A DNA stretch of 64,000 bases from Terrabacter sp. MAHUQ-38 (GCF_014518425.1 NZ_JACVCU010000005.1:248678-312677), one strand, 5' to 3'; positions 10,579 to 20,529 are shown, numbered from the stretch's first letter. Numbers and translations are program-made. The notes: generated by a model from the sequence alone, not told the origin.

Positions 10579-11724
10579 ATGAGCACTCCCACCCGTCCGT
10601 CCGCGGCCCACGGGTGGCACATCGGCAGCCTGGCCGGGACCCCGGTCTACCTGGGCCGGTCGTGGCCGCTGATCGCCGTGCTCATCGTCGTCGTCTTCGG
10701 TCCCAACCTCGCCAGCCCCGACCGCGGTCCGTCCTACGGCTACCTGCTGGCCGCCGGGTATGCCGTCCTGCTCCTCGTCTCGGTGCTCGTCCACGAGGCC
10801 GCGCACGCCGTCGCGGCCCGTTGGCGTGGTCACCCGGTGAGCCGGATCGTCGCCGACGTCTGGGGCGGTCACACGGTCTACGACGCGACGCGCACCTCCC
10901 CGACGACAACCGCGATCGTCGCGGTCGTCGGGCCCCTGTCGAACCTCGCGCTCGCAGCTCTCGCCTGGGGCGTGCACGGTCTCACCTCCAACGAGACCGC
11001 TCAGACGCTCCTCGGCATCGTCGCGGTGGCCAACCTCCTCGTCGGGCTCTTCAACCTCCTGCCCGGCCTGCCGCTCGACGGGGGCCAGATCGTCAGCGCC
11101 CTCGTGTGGCGCGCCACCGGGAGCCGCGGACGCGGGCTCGTCGCAGCGGGCTGGCTCGGGCGGGTCATCGCGGTCGTCACGGTGGCCTGGTTCGCCCTGC
11201 GACCCCTGGTCGAGGGCAGGGCTCCCGATCTCTTCGACGTCGTCTGGCCGGTCGCCATCGCCTTCTTCCTCTGGCAGGGCGCCACCGGCGCCGTCAGAGC
11301 CGGCCACATCCACGTCGCGACGGCGGGGCATGCCCGCGACGTGCTCGAGCCGCTGTCGCTCGTCTCAGGCACGACCGCCCTGTCCGACGTCGACGCGGCG
11401 CTGTCCACGGGCGCCTGGGTCGCTGCTGCGGACCCTGCGGGATGGCCGCTCGGCGTCGTCGACGGTGAGTCTGCGGCTGCGGTGCCGCGGGAGGCGCGTG
11501 AACGCACCGCCATCGCCTCGGTCACCGTGGCGCAACCGGCGGCCTGGGTGGTCGCGCTGCCCGAGGATGCCGTGTTGACCGAGCTCATCCGGCTCATGAG
11601 CGAGCGCGGGCTGTCGCTCGCGGTCGTCGTCGACGAGCAGACGCGTGACGTGCTGGGGCTCGCGACCGCCGAACGGATCAATGCCGTCGTGGGTGCCGAG
11701 CTCGGCCGTCGAGGCCGCCGCTGA
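10579..11724 (+). CDS. site-2 protease family intramembrane metalloprotease (Rip3-like)
   Basis: A 381-residue membrane protein. A transmembrane segment covers about residues 29-40, followed by the zinc motif HEAAH (72-76) inside a second membrane segment, more segments at about 113-135 and 142-165, and the conserved LLPGLPLDGGQ with the third ligand D167. After about residue 235 a soluble tail resembles a pair of degenerate CBS motifs (final part LTELIRLMSERGLSLAVVVDEQTRDVLG). S2P enzymes cut transmembrane substrates such as anti-sigma factors; Rip3-type actinobacterial members carry CBS domains. The substrate is unknown. It is divergent from the RecB-like gene. Confidence 0.9.
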   Translation: MSTPTRPSAAHGWHIGSLAGTPVYLGRSWPLIAVLIVVVFGPNLASPDRGPSYGYLLAAGYAVLLLVSVLVHEAAHAVAARWRGHPVSRIVADVWGGHTVYDATRTSPTTTAIVAVVGPLSNLALAALAWGVHGLTSNETAQTLLGIVAVANLLVGLFNLLPGLPLDGGQIVSALVWRATGSRGRGLVAAGWLGRVIAVVTVAWFALRPLVEGRAPDLFDVVWPVAIAFFLWQGATGAVRAGHIHVATAGHARDVLEPLSLVSGTTALSDVDAALSTGAWVAAADPAGWPLGVVDGESAAAVPREARERTAIASVTVAQPAAWVVALPEDAVLTELIRLMSERGLSLAVVVDEQTRDVLGLATAERINAVVGAELGRRGRR

Positions 11725-11883
11725 CGCTCGGCTCTCGAGCCGGCCGAGGGACGGGAAATGCCTGTCCACACCCCCGGCGCCGCGCGCGTGGTCGTCCACA
11801 GCATGACCGGGCGTGGCTGCGTCCGCCGGCCGTGACGACGACCGTGGGATCCGAGCCCGACGGACGGGCAGGAGGGAGTCACC

Positions 11884-12282
11884 ATGGGTGCGAGCCGGAC
11901 TGACCCGACGAAGGAGGCCGACGCCGGCCGCAACGACGTGGCGCTGCGGGGTCGTCTGGCGGCCGAGGCAGACGAGCGCGAGCTGCCCAGCGGCGATCGC
12001 ATCGCCCTGCTGCGGCTCGTCGTGCGGCGTGACGAGCCGCAGCGCCGCCGCCGCGACGGCGTCGACACCGCCAGACGAGCCACTGTCGACACGATCGACG
12101 TCGTCTGCTGGTCGGCTGCGACCCGCCGCACCGCAGCCCGCTTGCGAGAGGGTGACCAGGTCGAGGTCGAGGGGTCGCTTCGACGGCGCTTCTTCGGGGG
12201 GCCCAGCGGCCGACAGAGCCGCTACGAGGTCGAGGCTCGGGTGCTCCGGAGGGTGTCGGGAGCAGGCGCCGCCGACACCTAG
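11884..12282 (+). CDS. SSB-like OB-fold protein
   Basis: A 132-residue single-stranded-DNA-binding-like protein. After a short polar start, NDVALRGRLAAEADERELPSGD begins an OB fold, continuing through LLRLVVRR, IDVVCWSAATRRTAARLREGDQ and VEVEGSLRRRFF to YEVEARVLRRV. It lacks the acidic, glycine-rich tail and DxPF tip of replicative SSB, so it is probably a paralogue rather than the essential SSB. GGAGGGAGTCACC precedes the ATG at 11884, a clear ribosome site. It ends 11 nt before trmI, which has its own -10-like element. DNA repair or recombination are possible roles. Confidence 0.8.
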   Translation: MGASRTDPTKEADAGRNDVALRGRLAAEADERELPSGDRIALLRLVVRRDEPQRRRRDGVDTARRATVDTIDVVCWSAATRRTAARLREGDQVEVEGSLRRRFFGGPSGRQSRYEVEARVLRRVSGAGAADT

Positions 12283-12293
12283 ACTGTGCTCCC
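12280..12293 (+). promoter_or_regulatory. -10 element of trmI
   Basis: TAGACT at 12280-12285 lies 8 nt before the ATG at 12294 and overlaps the stop of the SSB-like gene. No Shine-Dalgarno sequence is seen. Confidence 0.5.
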
Positions 12294-13418
12294 ATGACCG
12301 ACACCGCCCCTTCCCACGTCACCGGTGCCGCCCACAACCGTCGCGGCGTCTTCGAGGTGGGGGAGCGGGTGCAGCTGACCGACCCGAAGGGTCGCCTGCA
12401 CACCATCACGCTCGAGCCCGGTCGCGAGTTCCACACGCACCGTGGGTTCCTGCGTCACGACGACCTCATCGGCTCCCACGACGGCTCCGTCGTGACGAAC
12501 ACCGCCGGCGTCGAGTACCTCGCCCTGCGGCCGCTGCTCAGCGACTACGTCATGTCGATGCCGCGAGGTGCCGCAGTCGTCTACCCCAAGGACTCGGGCC
12601 AGATCGTCCAGATGGCCGACATCTTCCCGGGCGCAACGGTGGTCGAGGCGGGTGTCGGCAGCGGCGCCCTCTCCATGTCGCTGCTGCGCGCCATCGGCGA
12701 GAGCGGCCGACTGCTCTCCTTCGAACGCCGCGAGGACTTCGCGGACATCGCCCGGGGCAACGGCCGAGCGTTCTTCGGCGGCGACCACCCCGCGTGGACC
12801 GTGACCGTCGGTGACCTCGTCGAGTCGCTGCCCACCGCCGTCGAGCCGGGCTCCGTCGACCGCGTCGTGCTCGACATGCTGGCGCCGTGGGAGTGCCTCG
12901 ACGCGGTGTCCGACGCGCTGATCCCGGGTGGCGTGCTGATCTGCTACGTCGCCACGACGACGCAGCTGAGCCGTGTCGCGGAGGGCATCCGCGCACACGG
13001 AGGGTTCACCGAGCCATCCGCCTGGGAGTCCCTGGTGCGCGGCTGGCACCTCGAGGGTCTCGCCGTGCGTCCGCAGCACCGCATGCACGGGCACACGGGG
13101 TTCCTCATCACGACCCGCCGCCTCGCCCCGGGTGTCGGCGCGCCCGAGCGCAAGCGGCGCCCCGCCAAGGGCGCCTACGGGGACGCCGCCGCGGCGGCTG
13201 CGGGCACCGCTCCCGACGGCCCTGCCGGAATCGACGGCCCGGCTGACGCACCCGCCGCCGCGGCGCGGTCAGTGGCTGCCGCCAGCGGGTCGACCGCGTC
13301 GACCGACATTCCTGCCGACGCGTGGACGCCCGAAGCGCTCGGCGAGAGGGTCAAGAGCGACAAGACAATCCGACGCGTCCGTCGATCAGTCACTGAAACG
13401 TCCGACGACAACGGCTGA
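12294..13418 (+). CDS. trmI: tRNA (adenine-N1-)-methyltransferase TrmI
   Basis: A 374-residue AdoMet-dependent enzyme that makes 1-methyladenosine at position 58 of tRNA. The N-terminal beta domain is followed by the family signature [14 protein letters not shown] (91-104) and the AdoMet motif [13 protein letters not shown] (116-128). [15 protein letters not shown] and [13 protein letters not shown] are typical of the catalytic core. The usual core is about 280 residues; here an Ala/Pro/Arg-rich low-complexity tail of about 90 residues follows. TrmI next to the proteasomal ATPase gene is a long-conserved actinobacterial arrangement (known). The TAGACT hexamer 8 nt upstream suggests a near-leaderless message. 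Confidence 0.95.
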   Translation: MTDTAPSHVTGAAHNRRGVFEVGERVQLTDPKGRLHTITLEPGREFHTHRGFLRHDDLIGSHDGSVVTNTAGVEYLALRPLLSDYVMSMPRGAAVVYPKDSGQIVQMADIFPGATVVEAGVGSGALSMSLLRAIGESGRLLSFERREDFADIARGNGRAFFGGDHPAWTVTVGDLVESLPTAVEPGSVDRVVLDMLAPWECLDAVSDALIPGGVLICYVATTTQLSRVAEGIRAHGGFTEPSAWESLVRGWHLEGLAVRPQHRMHGHTGFLITTRRLAPGVGAPERKRRPAKGAYGDAAAAAAGTAPDGPAGIDGPADAPAAAARSVAAASGSTASTDIPADAWTPEALGERVKSDKTIRRVRRSVTETSDDNG

Positions 13419-13426
13419 CGCGGGGT

Positions 13427-13432
13427 TAGGGT
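13427..13432 (+). promoter_or_regulatory. -10 element of arc
   Basis: TAGGGT sits in GGGTTAGGGTC (13423-13433), an 11-mer repeated exactly upstream of pup. The predicted leader to the arc ATG is about 35 nt and contains GAGGAGG. Confidence 0.5.
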
Positions 13433-13473
13433 CGAATCGTCACTATGTGCGAGTGACGGATGAGGAGGCCGAG

Positions 13474-15237
13474 ATGTCTGATGACGTCCGCAAGCCAGAC
13501 CCTGAGGGTGCCGCCGGCACCGGAGTCCCCGGAGCGGGGGACCGTGAGCTCTCCGCCCTGCGTGACGAGGTCGAGTCGCTCCGCGAGACAGCGCGTAACT
13601 CGCCACAGCGCACGCGGGAGCTCGAGGCCCGCTTGGCGCATGTGCAGACGAGCCTGTCGACGTTGTCCTCACAGAACGAGCGCCTCGTGCGCACGCTCAA
13701 GGATGCGCGCGAGCAGATCATCACGCTGAAGAAGGAGGTCGACCGGCTCGCCCAGCCGCCGAGCACCTACGGGCTCGTCATCGACCCGCCCGACGACGGG
13801 GCGATCGACATCCTCACCGGCGGGCGCAAGATGCGCGTCGCGATCAGCCCGTCGGTCGACCAGGCCGAGCTCGGGCTCGGTCGTGAGGTGATGCTCAACG
13901 AGGCCCTCAACGTCGTGTCGGTACACGGCTACGAGCGCGTCGGCGAGGTCGTCACCGTCAAGGAGCGCATCGACCACGAACGCGTGGTCGTCGTGACCCA
14001 CGGCGACGAGGAGCGGGTCTGTCGCATCGCGACGCCCCTGCTCGCGGAGCACATCCGCGTCGGTGACTCGCTGACGCTCGACCCGCGGTCCAACTTCGTC
14101 CACGAGCTGATCCCGAAGCTCGAGGTCGAGGAGCTCGTGCTCGAGGAGGTGCCCGACGTCGCCTACGAGGACATCGGCGGCCTCTCCGGCCAGATCGAGC
14201 AGATCCGTGACGCCATCGAGCTGCCGTTCCTGCACCCCGAGCTGTTCAAGGAGCACGCGCTCAAGCCTCCGAAGGGAGTGCTGCTCTACGGTCCACCCGG
14301 CTGCGGCAAGACCCTCATCGCCAAGGCGGTTGCGGCCTCGCTCGCGCGGCAGGTCGCGGCGCGCTCGGGCAAGCAGACCGAGAAGAGCTACTTCCTCAAC
14401 ATCAAGGGCCCCGAGCTGCTCAACAAGTACGTCGGCGAGACGGAGCGGCACATCCGGCTGATCTTCCAGCGTGCCCGGGAGAAGGCATCCGACGGCACGC
14501 CGGTCGTCGTCTTCTTCGACGAGATGGACTCGCTCTTCCGTACGCGCGGCTCGGGGGTCTCGAGCGACGTCGAGACGACGATCGTGCCGCAGCTGCTCGC
14601 CGAGATCGACGGCGTGGAGCGCCTCGACAACGTCATCGTCATCGGTGCCTCCAACCGTGAGGACATGATCGACCCGGCCATCCTGCGGCCCGGCCGCCTC
14701 GACGCGAAGATCAAGATCGAGCGTCCCGACGCCGAGAGCGCTCGCGACATCTTCAGCAAGTACCTGACTGTGACGCTGCCCCTGCACGAGCACGACCTCG
14801 CCGTCAACGGCCAGGACCGCGACGCCACCGTCGAGGCGATGATCACGGCCGCCGTCGAGCGGATGTACGCGGAGATGGAGGAGAACCGCTTCCTCGAGGT
14901 CACCTACCAGGGCGGTGACAAGGAGATCCTCTACTTCAAGGACTTCAACTCCGGCGCGATGATCCAGAACATCGTCGACCGGGCGAAGAAGCTAGCGATC
15001 AAGGACTTCCTGTCGACCGGCCAGAAGGGCATCCGCGTCGAGCACCTGCTGGCCAGCTGCGTCGACGAGTTCAAGGAGAACGAGGACCTGCCCAACACGA
15101 CCAACCCCGACGACTGGGCGCGGATCAGTGGCAAGAAGGGCGAGCGGATCGTCTACATCCGCACGCTCATCAAGGGCAAGGACGGCACCGAGCCAGGCCG
15201 GTCCATCGCCACCGCCAACACCGGCCAGTACCTCTGA
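13474..15237 (+). CDS. arc: proteasome-associated AAA ATPase Arc/Mpa
   Basis: The hexameric ATPase that recognises Pup, unfolds pupylated proteins and feeds them into the 20S core. The 587-residue length fits the family. In order: an N-terminal coiled coil (about residues 20-90, [15 protein letters not shown] onward) that binds Pup, tandem OB domains (about 95-230), then the AAA module with Walker A GPPGCGKT (273-280), Walker B ending FFDEMDSLF (D349, E350), and arginine-rich downstream motifs. The chain ends TANTGQYL, the C-terminal QYL tail that docks into the proteasome. A GAGGAGG site 5 nt before the ATG at 13474 decides the start over an in-frame GTG at 13453. It is followed by a strong terminator. 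Confidence 0.97.
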   Translation: MSDDVRKPDPEGAAGTGVPGAGDRELSALRDEVESLRETARNSPQRTRELEARLAHVQTSLSTLSSQNERLVRTLKDAREQIITLKKEVDRLAQPPSTYGLVIDPPDDGAIDILTGGRKMRVAISPSVDQAELGLGREVMLNEALNVVSVHGYERVGEVVTVKERIDHERVVVVTHGDEERVCRIATPLLAEHIRVGDSLTLDPRSNFVHELIPKLEVEELVLEEVPDVAYEDIGGLSGQIEQIRDAIELPFLHPELFKEHALKPPKGVLLYGPPGCGKTLIAKAVAASLARQVAARSGKQTEKSYFLNIKGPELLNKYVGETERHIRLIFQRAREKASDGTPVVVFFDEMDSLFRTRGSGVSSDVETTIVPQLLAEIDGVERLDNVIVIGASNREDMIDPAILRPGRLDAKIKIERPDAESARDIFSKYLTVTLPLHEHDLAVNGQDRDATVEAMITAAVERMYAEMEENRFLEVTYQGGDKEILYFKDFNSGAMIQNIVDRAKKLAIKDFLSTGQKGIRVEHLLASCVDEFKENEDLPNTTNPDDWARISGKKGERIVYIRTLIKGKDGTEPGRSIATANTGQYL

Positions 15238-15252
15238 ACCTCTGACGAGGTC

Positions 15253-15283
15253 GAGTGCCCGGGACCTCGTGTCCCGGGCACTC
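15253..15283 (+). terminator. hairpin after arc
   Basis: A perfect 13-bp stem, GAGTGCCCGGGAC (15253-15265) with GTCCCGGGCACTC (15271-15283), around a 5-nt loop, 15 nt past the arc stop. No T-run follows, as is usual at this GC content. Confidence 0.8.
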
Positions 15284-15352
15284 GGGCCGGGTGGAAGGTG
15301 CCTCCTCGACCGTGGGTGTCGAGTGGTCACTTCCCATCGGCTGACCGGTACG

Positions 15353-15742
15353 TCAGGTACGGGCGCTGAAGCGGCGGACGGCGTACGCCCCGAGCGCCCG
15401 CCAGCCGAGCAGGAACGCAGCGAGCACGAGAGACGCCACGACGATGAAGCTGGCGGCCGTGCCCGCGCCGACCGCATGACGCATGACCATGCCGACGACG
15501 AGCGTCGCGAACCACACCGTGACGCCGGGCGCCACGTCGACAGGCCAGGTGCGCCGCATGACGCGCACGACGAGCCAGCCCGTCGCGGTGCCCGCGAGGA
15601 ACGGCACGGCTGTCGACAGGACGCCGACCACAGCGTTGGACTCGCCGTGGCTCGCCCGACCCACCACCGCGAAGACGATGATGAGCAGCACGTCGATCGC
15701 GAACGCGATCACGGGACTGCGCCACCACGCGACGGCGATCAT
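15353..15742 (-). CDS. DUF3054 family membrane protein
   Basis: A 129-residue integral membrane protein with about four hydrophobic segments (near residues 10-27, 38-58, 74-92 and 97-118). The motifs DVLLIIVFAVVGRASHGE and WPVDVAPGVTVWF fit DUF3054. The ATG at 15742 overlaps the prs stop by 4 nt, so the two genes are translationally coupled. Function is unknown; the frame extends upstream only as antisense-like arginine-rich sequence inside prs, which I rejected. Confidence 0.8.
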   Translation of the reverse strand: MIAVAWWRSPVIAFAIDVLLIIVFAVVGRASHGESNAVVGVLSTAVPFLAGTATGWLVVRVMRRTWPVDVAPGVTVWFATLVVGMVMRHAVGAGTAASFIVVASLVLAAFLLGWRALGAYAVRRFSART

Positions 15743-16728
15743 GCCGGTGTGTCGAACGGGAGCTTCGCCTGCGGAGGTGCGTGCGTCGGGTCGACGCCCT
15801 CGAAGAGCGAGCTGACCGAACGGCCGTGGTGGATGCGGCTGATCGCCTCCGCGAACAGCGCGGACACCGAGCGGACCTTCAGCTCGGGCCACCCCTCGGG
15901 CGCCGGGACCGTGTCGGTCGTGACGACCTCGGTGACGAATGGATGGTCGCGCAGGCGCTCGACGGCCTTGCCCGCGAAGAGCCCGTGCGTGCACACGATG
16001 GCCGCCTCGGTGGATCCGGCGTCCTTGAGGCGGTCCATGAGCTCGAGCATCGAGCCGCCGGTCGCGATCTCGTCGTCGAGGATGATGGCGCGCCGACCCG
16101 CGACGTCGCCGACGATCGAGTCGATGACGACGCGGTCGTCGGAGACCCGCTGCTTCGAGCCCGCGGCGACCGGCAGCCCGAGCAACCGGGCGAACTGGGT
16201 GGCGACCTTCGCGTTGCCGAGGTCGGGGCTCACGACGATCGAGTTCGTGAGGTCGCTGTCGCGGAAGTGGTCGGCGAGCACCCCGATGGCCGTGAGGTGG
16301 TCGACGGGCGTCGAGAAGAACCCGTGCACCTGCGGCGCGTGCAGCGCCATGGTCAGGACGCGGTGGCACCCGGCCGTGGAGATCAAGTCGGCGACCAGGC
16401 GTCCGCCCAGCGAGATGCGCGACGCGTCCTTCTTGTCGGAGCGGGCGTAGGCGTAGTGCGGCATGACGGCCGTGATCTGGGCCGCGGAGGCGCCGCGGGC
16501 CGCGTCGATCATGAGGAGCAGCTCCATGAGGTGCTCCTGCGTCGGCGGCACGAGCGGCTGGACGATGTAGACGTCGCGCTGGCGGCAGTTCGCGAGCAGC
16601 TGCGCCTGGAGGCAGTCGTTGCTGAACCGCTTGATGTCGACGGGGGAGCGGGTCACCCCGAGGTGGCCGCAGATGCGGTCGGCGAGCGCGGGGTGCGCCG
16701 AGCCGCTGAACACGACGACATCGTTCAC
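15739..16728 (-). CDS. prs: ribose-phosphate pyrophosphokinase (divergent PRPP synthetase)
   Basis: A 329-residue enzyme that makes PRPP from ribose-5-phosphate and ATP. The N-terminal half has YAYARSDKKDASRISLGGRL, equivalent to the classical ATP-binding YARQDRK segment; the PRPP loop is IILDDEIATGGS in place of the common LVDDMIDTGGT. The catalytic flexible loop reads GSKQRVSDDR where classical enzymes have KRRP. These changes put it in a divergent Prs branch, though overall length and fold are normal. It is followed without a gap by the DUF3054 gene. A TAGTCT-type hexamer lies about 45 nt upstream of the GTG start at 16728. Confidence 0.88.
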   Translation of the reverse strand: MNDVVVFSGSAHPALADRICGHLGVTRSPVDIKRFSNDCLQAQLLANCRQRDVYIVQPLVPPTQEHLMELLLMIDAARGASAAQITAVMPHYAYARSDKKDASRISLGGRLVADLISTAGCHRVLTMALHAPQVHGFFSTPVDHLTAIGVLADHFRDSDLTNSIVVSPDLGNAKVATQFARLLGLPVAAGSKQRVSDDRVVIDSIVGDVAGRRAIILDDEIATGGSMLELMDRLKDAGSTEAAIVCTHGLFAGKAVERLRDHPFVTEVVTTDTVPAPEGWPELKVRSVSALFAEAISRIHHGRSVSSLFEGVDPTHAPPQAKLPFDTPA

Positions 16729-16768
16729 TTCGAGACCATCCCTCTCGAGACTCGCGTGCGTTCGCAGA

Positions 16769-17767
16769 CTATCCGACCTTCCCGGGCCGTGCGTGCCGGG
16801 CGACCCAGTCGACGAGCTCCGCGCGCGCGGCCGCGCCGGACCGGGTGGCTCCGGGGAAGCTCAGGAAGCCGTGCGGGACACGCGGGTAGTTCGTGTGGCG
16901 CACCACGACCCCCGCGTCGCGCAGGGCCCGGGCGTACTCGGCGCCCTCGTCGCGGAGCGGGTCGAGGTCGGCGGTCTGAAGGAGCGTCGGCGGCAGACCG
17001 CTGAGGTCGCGAGCGTGCAGGGGCGAGACGAGCGGGTCGCGCACGTCGAGGGCGTCGTCGGCGTCGCCGAGGTAGTGGGCCAGGAACGCGTCCATGTCGA
17101 CCCGCGTGAGGATCGGGGCATGCGCGTGCTGGGCCACGGACGCCGAGCTCATGGTCGCGTCGAGGGCGGGGTAGACGAGCGCCTCGTAGGTGATGTCGGC
17201 GCCCCCCTCGTCGCGCAGCACCTGGGCGGCGACGGCGGCGAGGTTGCCACCCGCGGAGTCGCCCGCCACGCCGAGGGCCGAGTGCCGGATGCCGGCTCCG
17301 GACGCGTCGGAGGCGGCCCACCGGACGGCGTCGACGCAGTCGTGGACGGCTTGGGGCGCCCGGTGCTCCGGGGCGAGGCGGTAGTCGACGTTGAGCACGG
17401 CGACCCGGGCTCGGTGGGCCACCCAGGCGCAGATGGGGTCATATCCGCGGGTGTTGCCGAGCACCCACCCGCCGCCGTGGAACCACAGCATCGCGGGCAG
17501 GGTCTCGCCGTCGGTGTGTCGTGGGCGGTAGGTGCGCACGTCGACGCGGTGGCCGTCGCGGGCTTCGAAGCTCGTGCCGGAGATCTCCACCGCGGCCGGC
17601 ACCGGACCCGTGACCCACGTGAACGGCGCCCTCGCGGGGGCGAACCATGCTCTGCTGCGGGCGATCTCGTCAGCTGACTGCATCCGTTCGGCGCCGCGCG
17701 ACCGGCTGAGCGCACGGACGAGCAGCTTGGTCCGCAGAGGCATGTCCCATGAGTCGGGGGTCGTCAC
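16769..17767 (-). CDS. alpha/beta hydrolase of the hormone-sensitive lipase family
   Basis: A 332-residue esterase-like enzyme. The oxyanion-hole motif HGGGW is at 97-101 and the nucleophile S171 lies in GDSAGG. The acid and base probably lie in LDPLRDEGAEY and VPHGF near the C-terminus. No signal peptide is seen, so it should be cytosolic. HSL-type enzymes hydrolyse short acyl esters; the substrate here is unknown. The GTG at 17767 was taken as start, with an in-frame ATG nine codons later as an alternative. It lies 40 nt upstream of prs on the same strand. Confidence 0.88.
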   Translation of the reverse strand: MTTPDSWDMPLRTKLLVRALSRSRGAERMQSADEIARSRAWFAPARAPFTWVTGPVPAAVEISGTSFEARDGHRVDVRTYRPRHTDGETLPAMLWFHGGGWVLGNTRGYDPICAWVAHRARVAVLNVDYRLAPEHRAPQAVHDCVDAVRWAASDASGAGIRHSALGVAGDSAGGNLAAVAAQVLRDEGGADITYEALVYPALDATMSSASVAQHAHAPILTRVDMDAFLAHYLGDADDALDVRDPLVSPLHARDLSGLPPTLLQTADLDPLRDEGAEYARALRDAGVVVRHTNYPRVPHGFLSFPGATRSGAAARAELVDWVARHARPGKVG

Positions 17768-17871
17768 GGGCGCCAGTCTGGCACTCGGCGCCCCGACTAC
17801 CTCGGCGTGCCACGGGTGTGCGTACGGTGCCGCTGCAGCAATTCGGAGGTGGCCTCAGGCAGGATTGGCCC

Positions 17872-20529
17872 ATGCCCGGCAAGTCGGAGCGGACGCGGAG
17901 CCCCACAGGAGGGCCCCCGACCACCCACGCCGCGCAGCCTGACGACACCACGGGGGAGACCATGCGCCGAACGGCGGAGGACGTGCACGAGAGCGAGGAG
18001 CGCGAGGTCCACGACGACCTCGCCGAGCCCTCGAGCGAGGAGCGCGAGACGACACGCGCGACGGGGACGAGAGACACACGCACCGGGGAGACGGCAGACC
18101 CGACAGACCGGGCAGACACGAGCGAAGGGTCGGGCTACGGCCCCGCCTCGGGCGTCGGTGGCTCGCTCGACGTCGACATCGTGGAGCCGCCGATCCCGGA
18201 GCGCGTGCGGCGCCCGGTCGACGGCGTACGCCTCGCCGCGGCGGTTCTGGTCCTCGTCGTCGGACTCGTCGTGGCCGACCTCGCCGCGGACACGCGGGGC
18301 GCCGTCGAGCAGGATCTCACCGAGGCGACGAGCGGTCTGCCGCGCCTGGTGCTCACCCTGCTGGGCTGGATGAGCGGCATCGGCGTGCTGCTGCTGCCGA
18401 TCGGTGTGGGGGCCGACCTGCTCGCGCGGCGTCGCCCGATGCAGCTGATCCAGGCGCTCGGTGCCGCGGTCGTCGCCGGCATCCTCGTCATCGTCCTGGC
18501 CGTCCTCGTCCAGTCGGGCAACGGGGGGTTCGTCACGGACGTCCTGACCCGTCCCACACCGACCGGCCGGACCGGGCCTCTCGACATCGTCATCGTCTCG
18601 ATGGTGGCGCTGCTCACCGTGGCCGACATCTCCGGCCGCAAGTGGATCTCGCCGATCGCCACCGGTGTGGTCATAGCCACCCTCGTCACGACGCTCCTCT
18701 CGGGCGCGATGACGCTGGCGGCGCTCGCCTGCTCCCTGCTCGTCGGCTGGATCGTCGGGCTCGCGTTCCGCCTCAGTTTCGGGGTCACCTCGACCCGCCC
18801 ACCCGCGACGGAGGTGGCCGCCGTGCTCGTCGCGGGCGGCATCCCCCTGACGCGGCTCGAGCTCATCGACGCCAACGACGCCGGCGACCGGAGGTATGCC
18901 GGCACGACGCCTGAGGGACCCCTCGACGTCCACGTCGTCGACCGCGACACGTTCGGGCTCGCGTCCGGGCGTCGTCTGCTGCGCGTCCTGCGCCTGCGCA
19001 GCGGCTTCACCCGTCCGCCCGCCCTGACCCTGCGCTCCGAGATCGAGCACCGCACCCTCATGGGGCTCGCGCTGCACGACGCCGGCATCGGCGCACCACG
19101 CCCCGTCGCGGTCTCAGAGGTCGGCCCGTTCTCGGCCGTCATCGCCTACGTCGAGCCGGTGGGGTCGCCGGTCGCCGACCTCGGCGACCGCCTGGACGAC
19201 GCCCAGCTCGCGGGCATCTGGCGACTGGCCGCCACACTGCACCAGCGGCGCATCGTGCACCGCCACCTCAGCCCCTCGACGGTGCTCGTCACCGACCAGG
19301 GCCGGGTGTCCCTGGCGAGCCTCGGCAGCGGCGACGTCGCCGCCGACGACATCAGCCTGCGCATCGACCTCGCGCAGCTGCTGACGACGGTGGCCCTCGC
19401 GGTCGGCCCCGAGCGGACCGTGGACTCGGCCGTCGCCGCGCTCGGCGAGGACGCGGTCCTGCGGGCCGTCCCGGTGCTCCAACCCGTCGCGCTCAGCCCC
19501 GACACGCGCGCGGCACTCAACCAGTCGAAGTCCGTCATGGGAGAGCTGCGCGAGCTGCTCGTGGCCCTGCGCCCCCGGGAAGAAGCCGTCGAACCCGTCC
19601 AGCTGCGGCGCATCTCGGCGCGCGGCGTGGTCACGATCATCGGTGGCGGCATCGCCGGCTACCTGCTGCTGACCCAGCTCGCCCAGGTCGACATCGGCCA
19701 GGTCGTCAGCACCGCCGACTGGCGGTGGGCCGCGCTGCTCGCCGCCTTCGCGGCCGCGACCTTCGCCGGAGCCTCGCTCGCCCTCGCTGGTGCCGTGCAG
19801 ATCCGGCTGAGGTTCATCCGGACCTACATGACGCAGCTCGCGGTCGCCTTCAGCGGACTGGTCGCGCCCGCCGCAGTCGGCAACATCGCGCTCAACACCC
19901 GCTACCTCCAGAAGTCCGGGCTGCCGCCGACGATCGCCGGAGCCAGCGTCGGCGTCGCCCAGGTGGCCCAGTTCTGCTCGTACTTCGTACTGCTCGTCAT
20001 CTCGGGCGTACTCGCGGGCACCGGGCCGGCCGTGTCGTTCAGCCCCTCGCCCGTCCTCGTCGCGGGCATCCTCGTCGTCGTGATCCTCGCGCTCGGCCTG
20101 CTTGCCGTACCCGGCATCAGGGGACTGCTCTTCGACCGCGTGCTGCCGCAGGTGAGGTCGGCCGTGCCACAGGTGCTCGCCGTGCTCCAACACCCGAAGA
20201 AGCTGACCCAGCTCCTCGGAGGCGCCCTGCTGCTCGACGTGTCGTTCGTCGCCGCACTCGTGTGCGCGACGAAGGCCTTCGGAGCGGGCGCGTCGATCGC
20301 AGCCATCGCCGTCGTGTACTTCGCGGGTGCCATCGTCGGCTCGGCGGTCCCGACCCCCGGTGGCCTGGGCGGCATCGAGGCGGCCATGTCCTTCGGTCTC
20401 ATCTCGATCGGCGTCGACAGCGGGACCGCGGTCTCCTCCGTGCTGCTCTACCGCCTCGCGACGTACTGGCTGCCGATCCCGTTCGGCTGGTTCTCGCTCA
20501 ACCGCCTCCAGAAGGTGGGGGCCATCTAG
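17872..20529 (+). CDS. fusion of membrane region, kinase-like domain and LPG-synthase-type transmembrane domain
   Basis: An 885-residue membrane protein. Residues 1-110 are acidic and disordered (TGETADPTDRADTSEG region). Six or so membrane helices follow (about 120-300). Then comes a cytosolic protein-kinase-like domain, with LRSEIEHRTLMGLALHDAG and a degenerate catalytic loop IVHRHLSPSTVLVTDQG at about 19252-19302, where the catalytic Asp of HxD is replaced, followed by SLASLGSGDVAADD in place of DFG. The last 330 residues form the lysylphosphatidylglycerol synthase/flippase-like transmembrane domain (YLLLTQLAQVDIG, PTPGGLGGIEAAMSFGL). It probably flips or binds a lipid under control of the pseudokinase (inference). 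The start is uncertain: ATG 17872 or ATG 17962. Confidence 0.78.
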   Translation: MPGKSERTRSPTGGPPTTHAAQPDDTTGETMRRTAEDVHESEEREVHDDLAEPSSEERETTRATGTRDTRTGETADPTDRADTSEGSGYGPASGVGGSLDVDIVEPPIPERVRRPVDGVRLAAAVLVLVVGLVVADLAADTRGAVEQDLTEATSGLPRLVLTLLGWMSGIGVLLLPIGVGADLLARRRPMQLIQALGAAVVAGILVIVLAVLVQSGNGGFVTDVLTRPTPTGRTGPLDIVIVSMVALLTVADISGRKWISPIATGVVIATLVTTLLSGAMTLAALACSLLVGWIVGLAFRLSFGVTSTRPPATEVAAVLVAGGIPLTRLELIDANDAGDRRYAGTTPEGPLDVHVVDRDTFGLASGRRLLRVLRLRSGFTRPPALTLRSEIEHRTLMGLALHDAGIGAPRPVAVSEVGPFSAVIAYVEPVGSPVADLGDRLDDAQLAGIWRLAATLHQRRIVHRHLSPSTVLVTDQGRVSLASLGSGDVAADDISLRIDLAQLLTTVALAVGPERTVDSAVAALGEDAVLRAVPVLQPVALSPDTRAALNQSKSVMGELRELLVALRPREEAVEPVQLRRISARGVVTIIGGGIAGYLLLTQLAQVDIGQVVSTADWRWAALLAAFAAATFAGASLALAGAVQIRLRFIRTYMTQLAVAFSGLVAPAAVGNIALNTRYLQKSGLPPTIAGASVGVAQVAQFCSYFVLLVISGVLAGTGPAVSFSPSPVLVAGILVVVILALGLLAVPGIRGLLFDRVLPQVRSAVPQVLAVLQHPKKLTQLLGGALLLDVSFVAALVCATKAFGAGASIAAIAVVYFAGAIVGSAVPTPGGLGGIEAAMSFGLISIGVDSGTAVSSVLLYRLATYWLPIPFGWFSLNRLQKVGAI

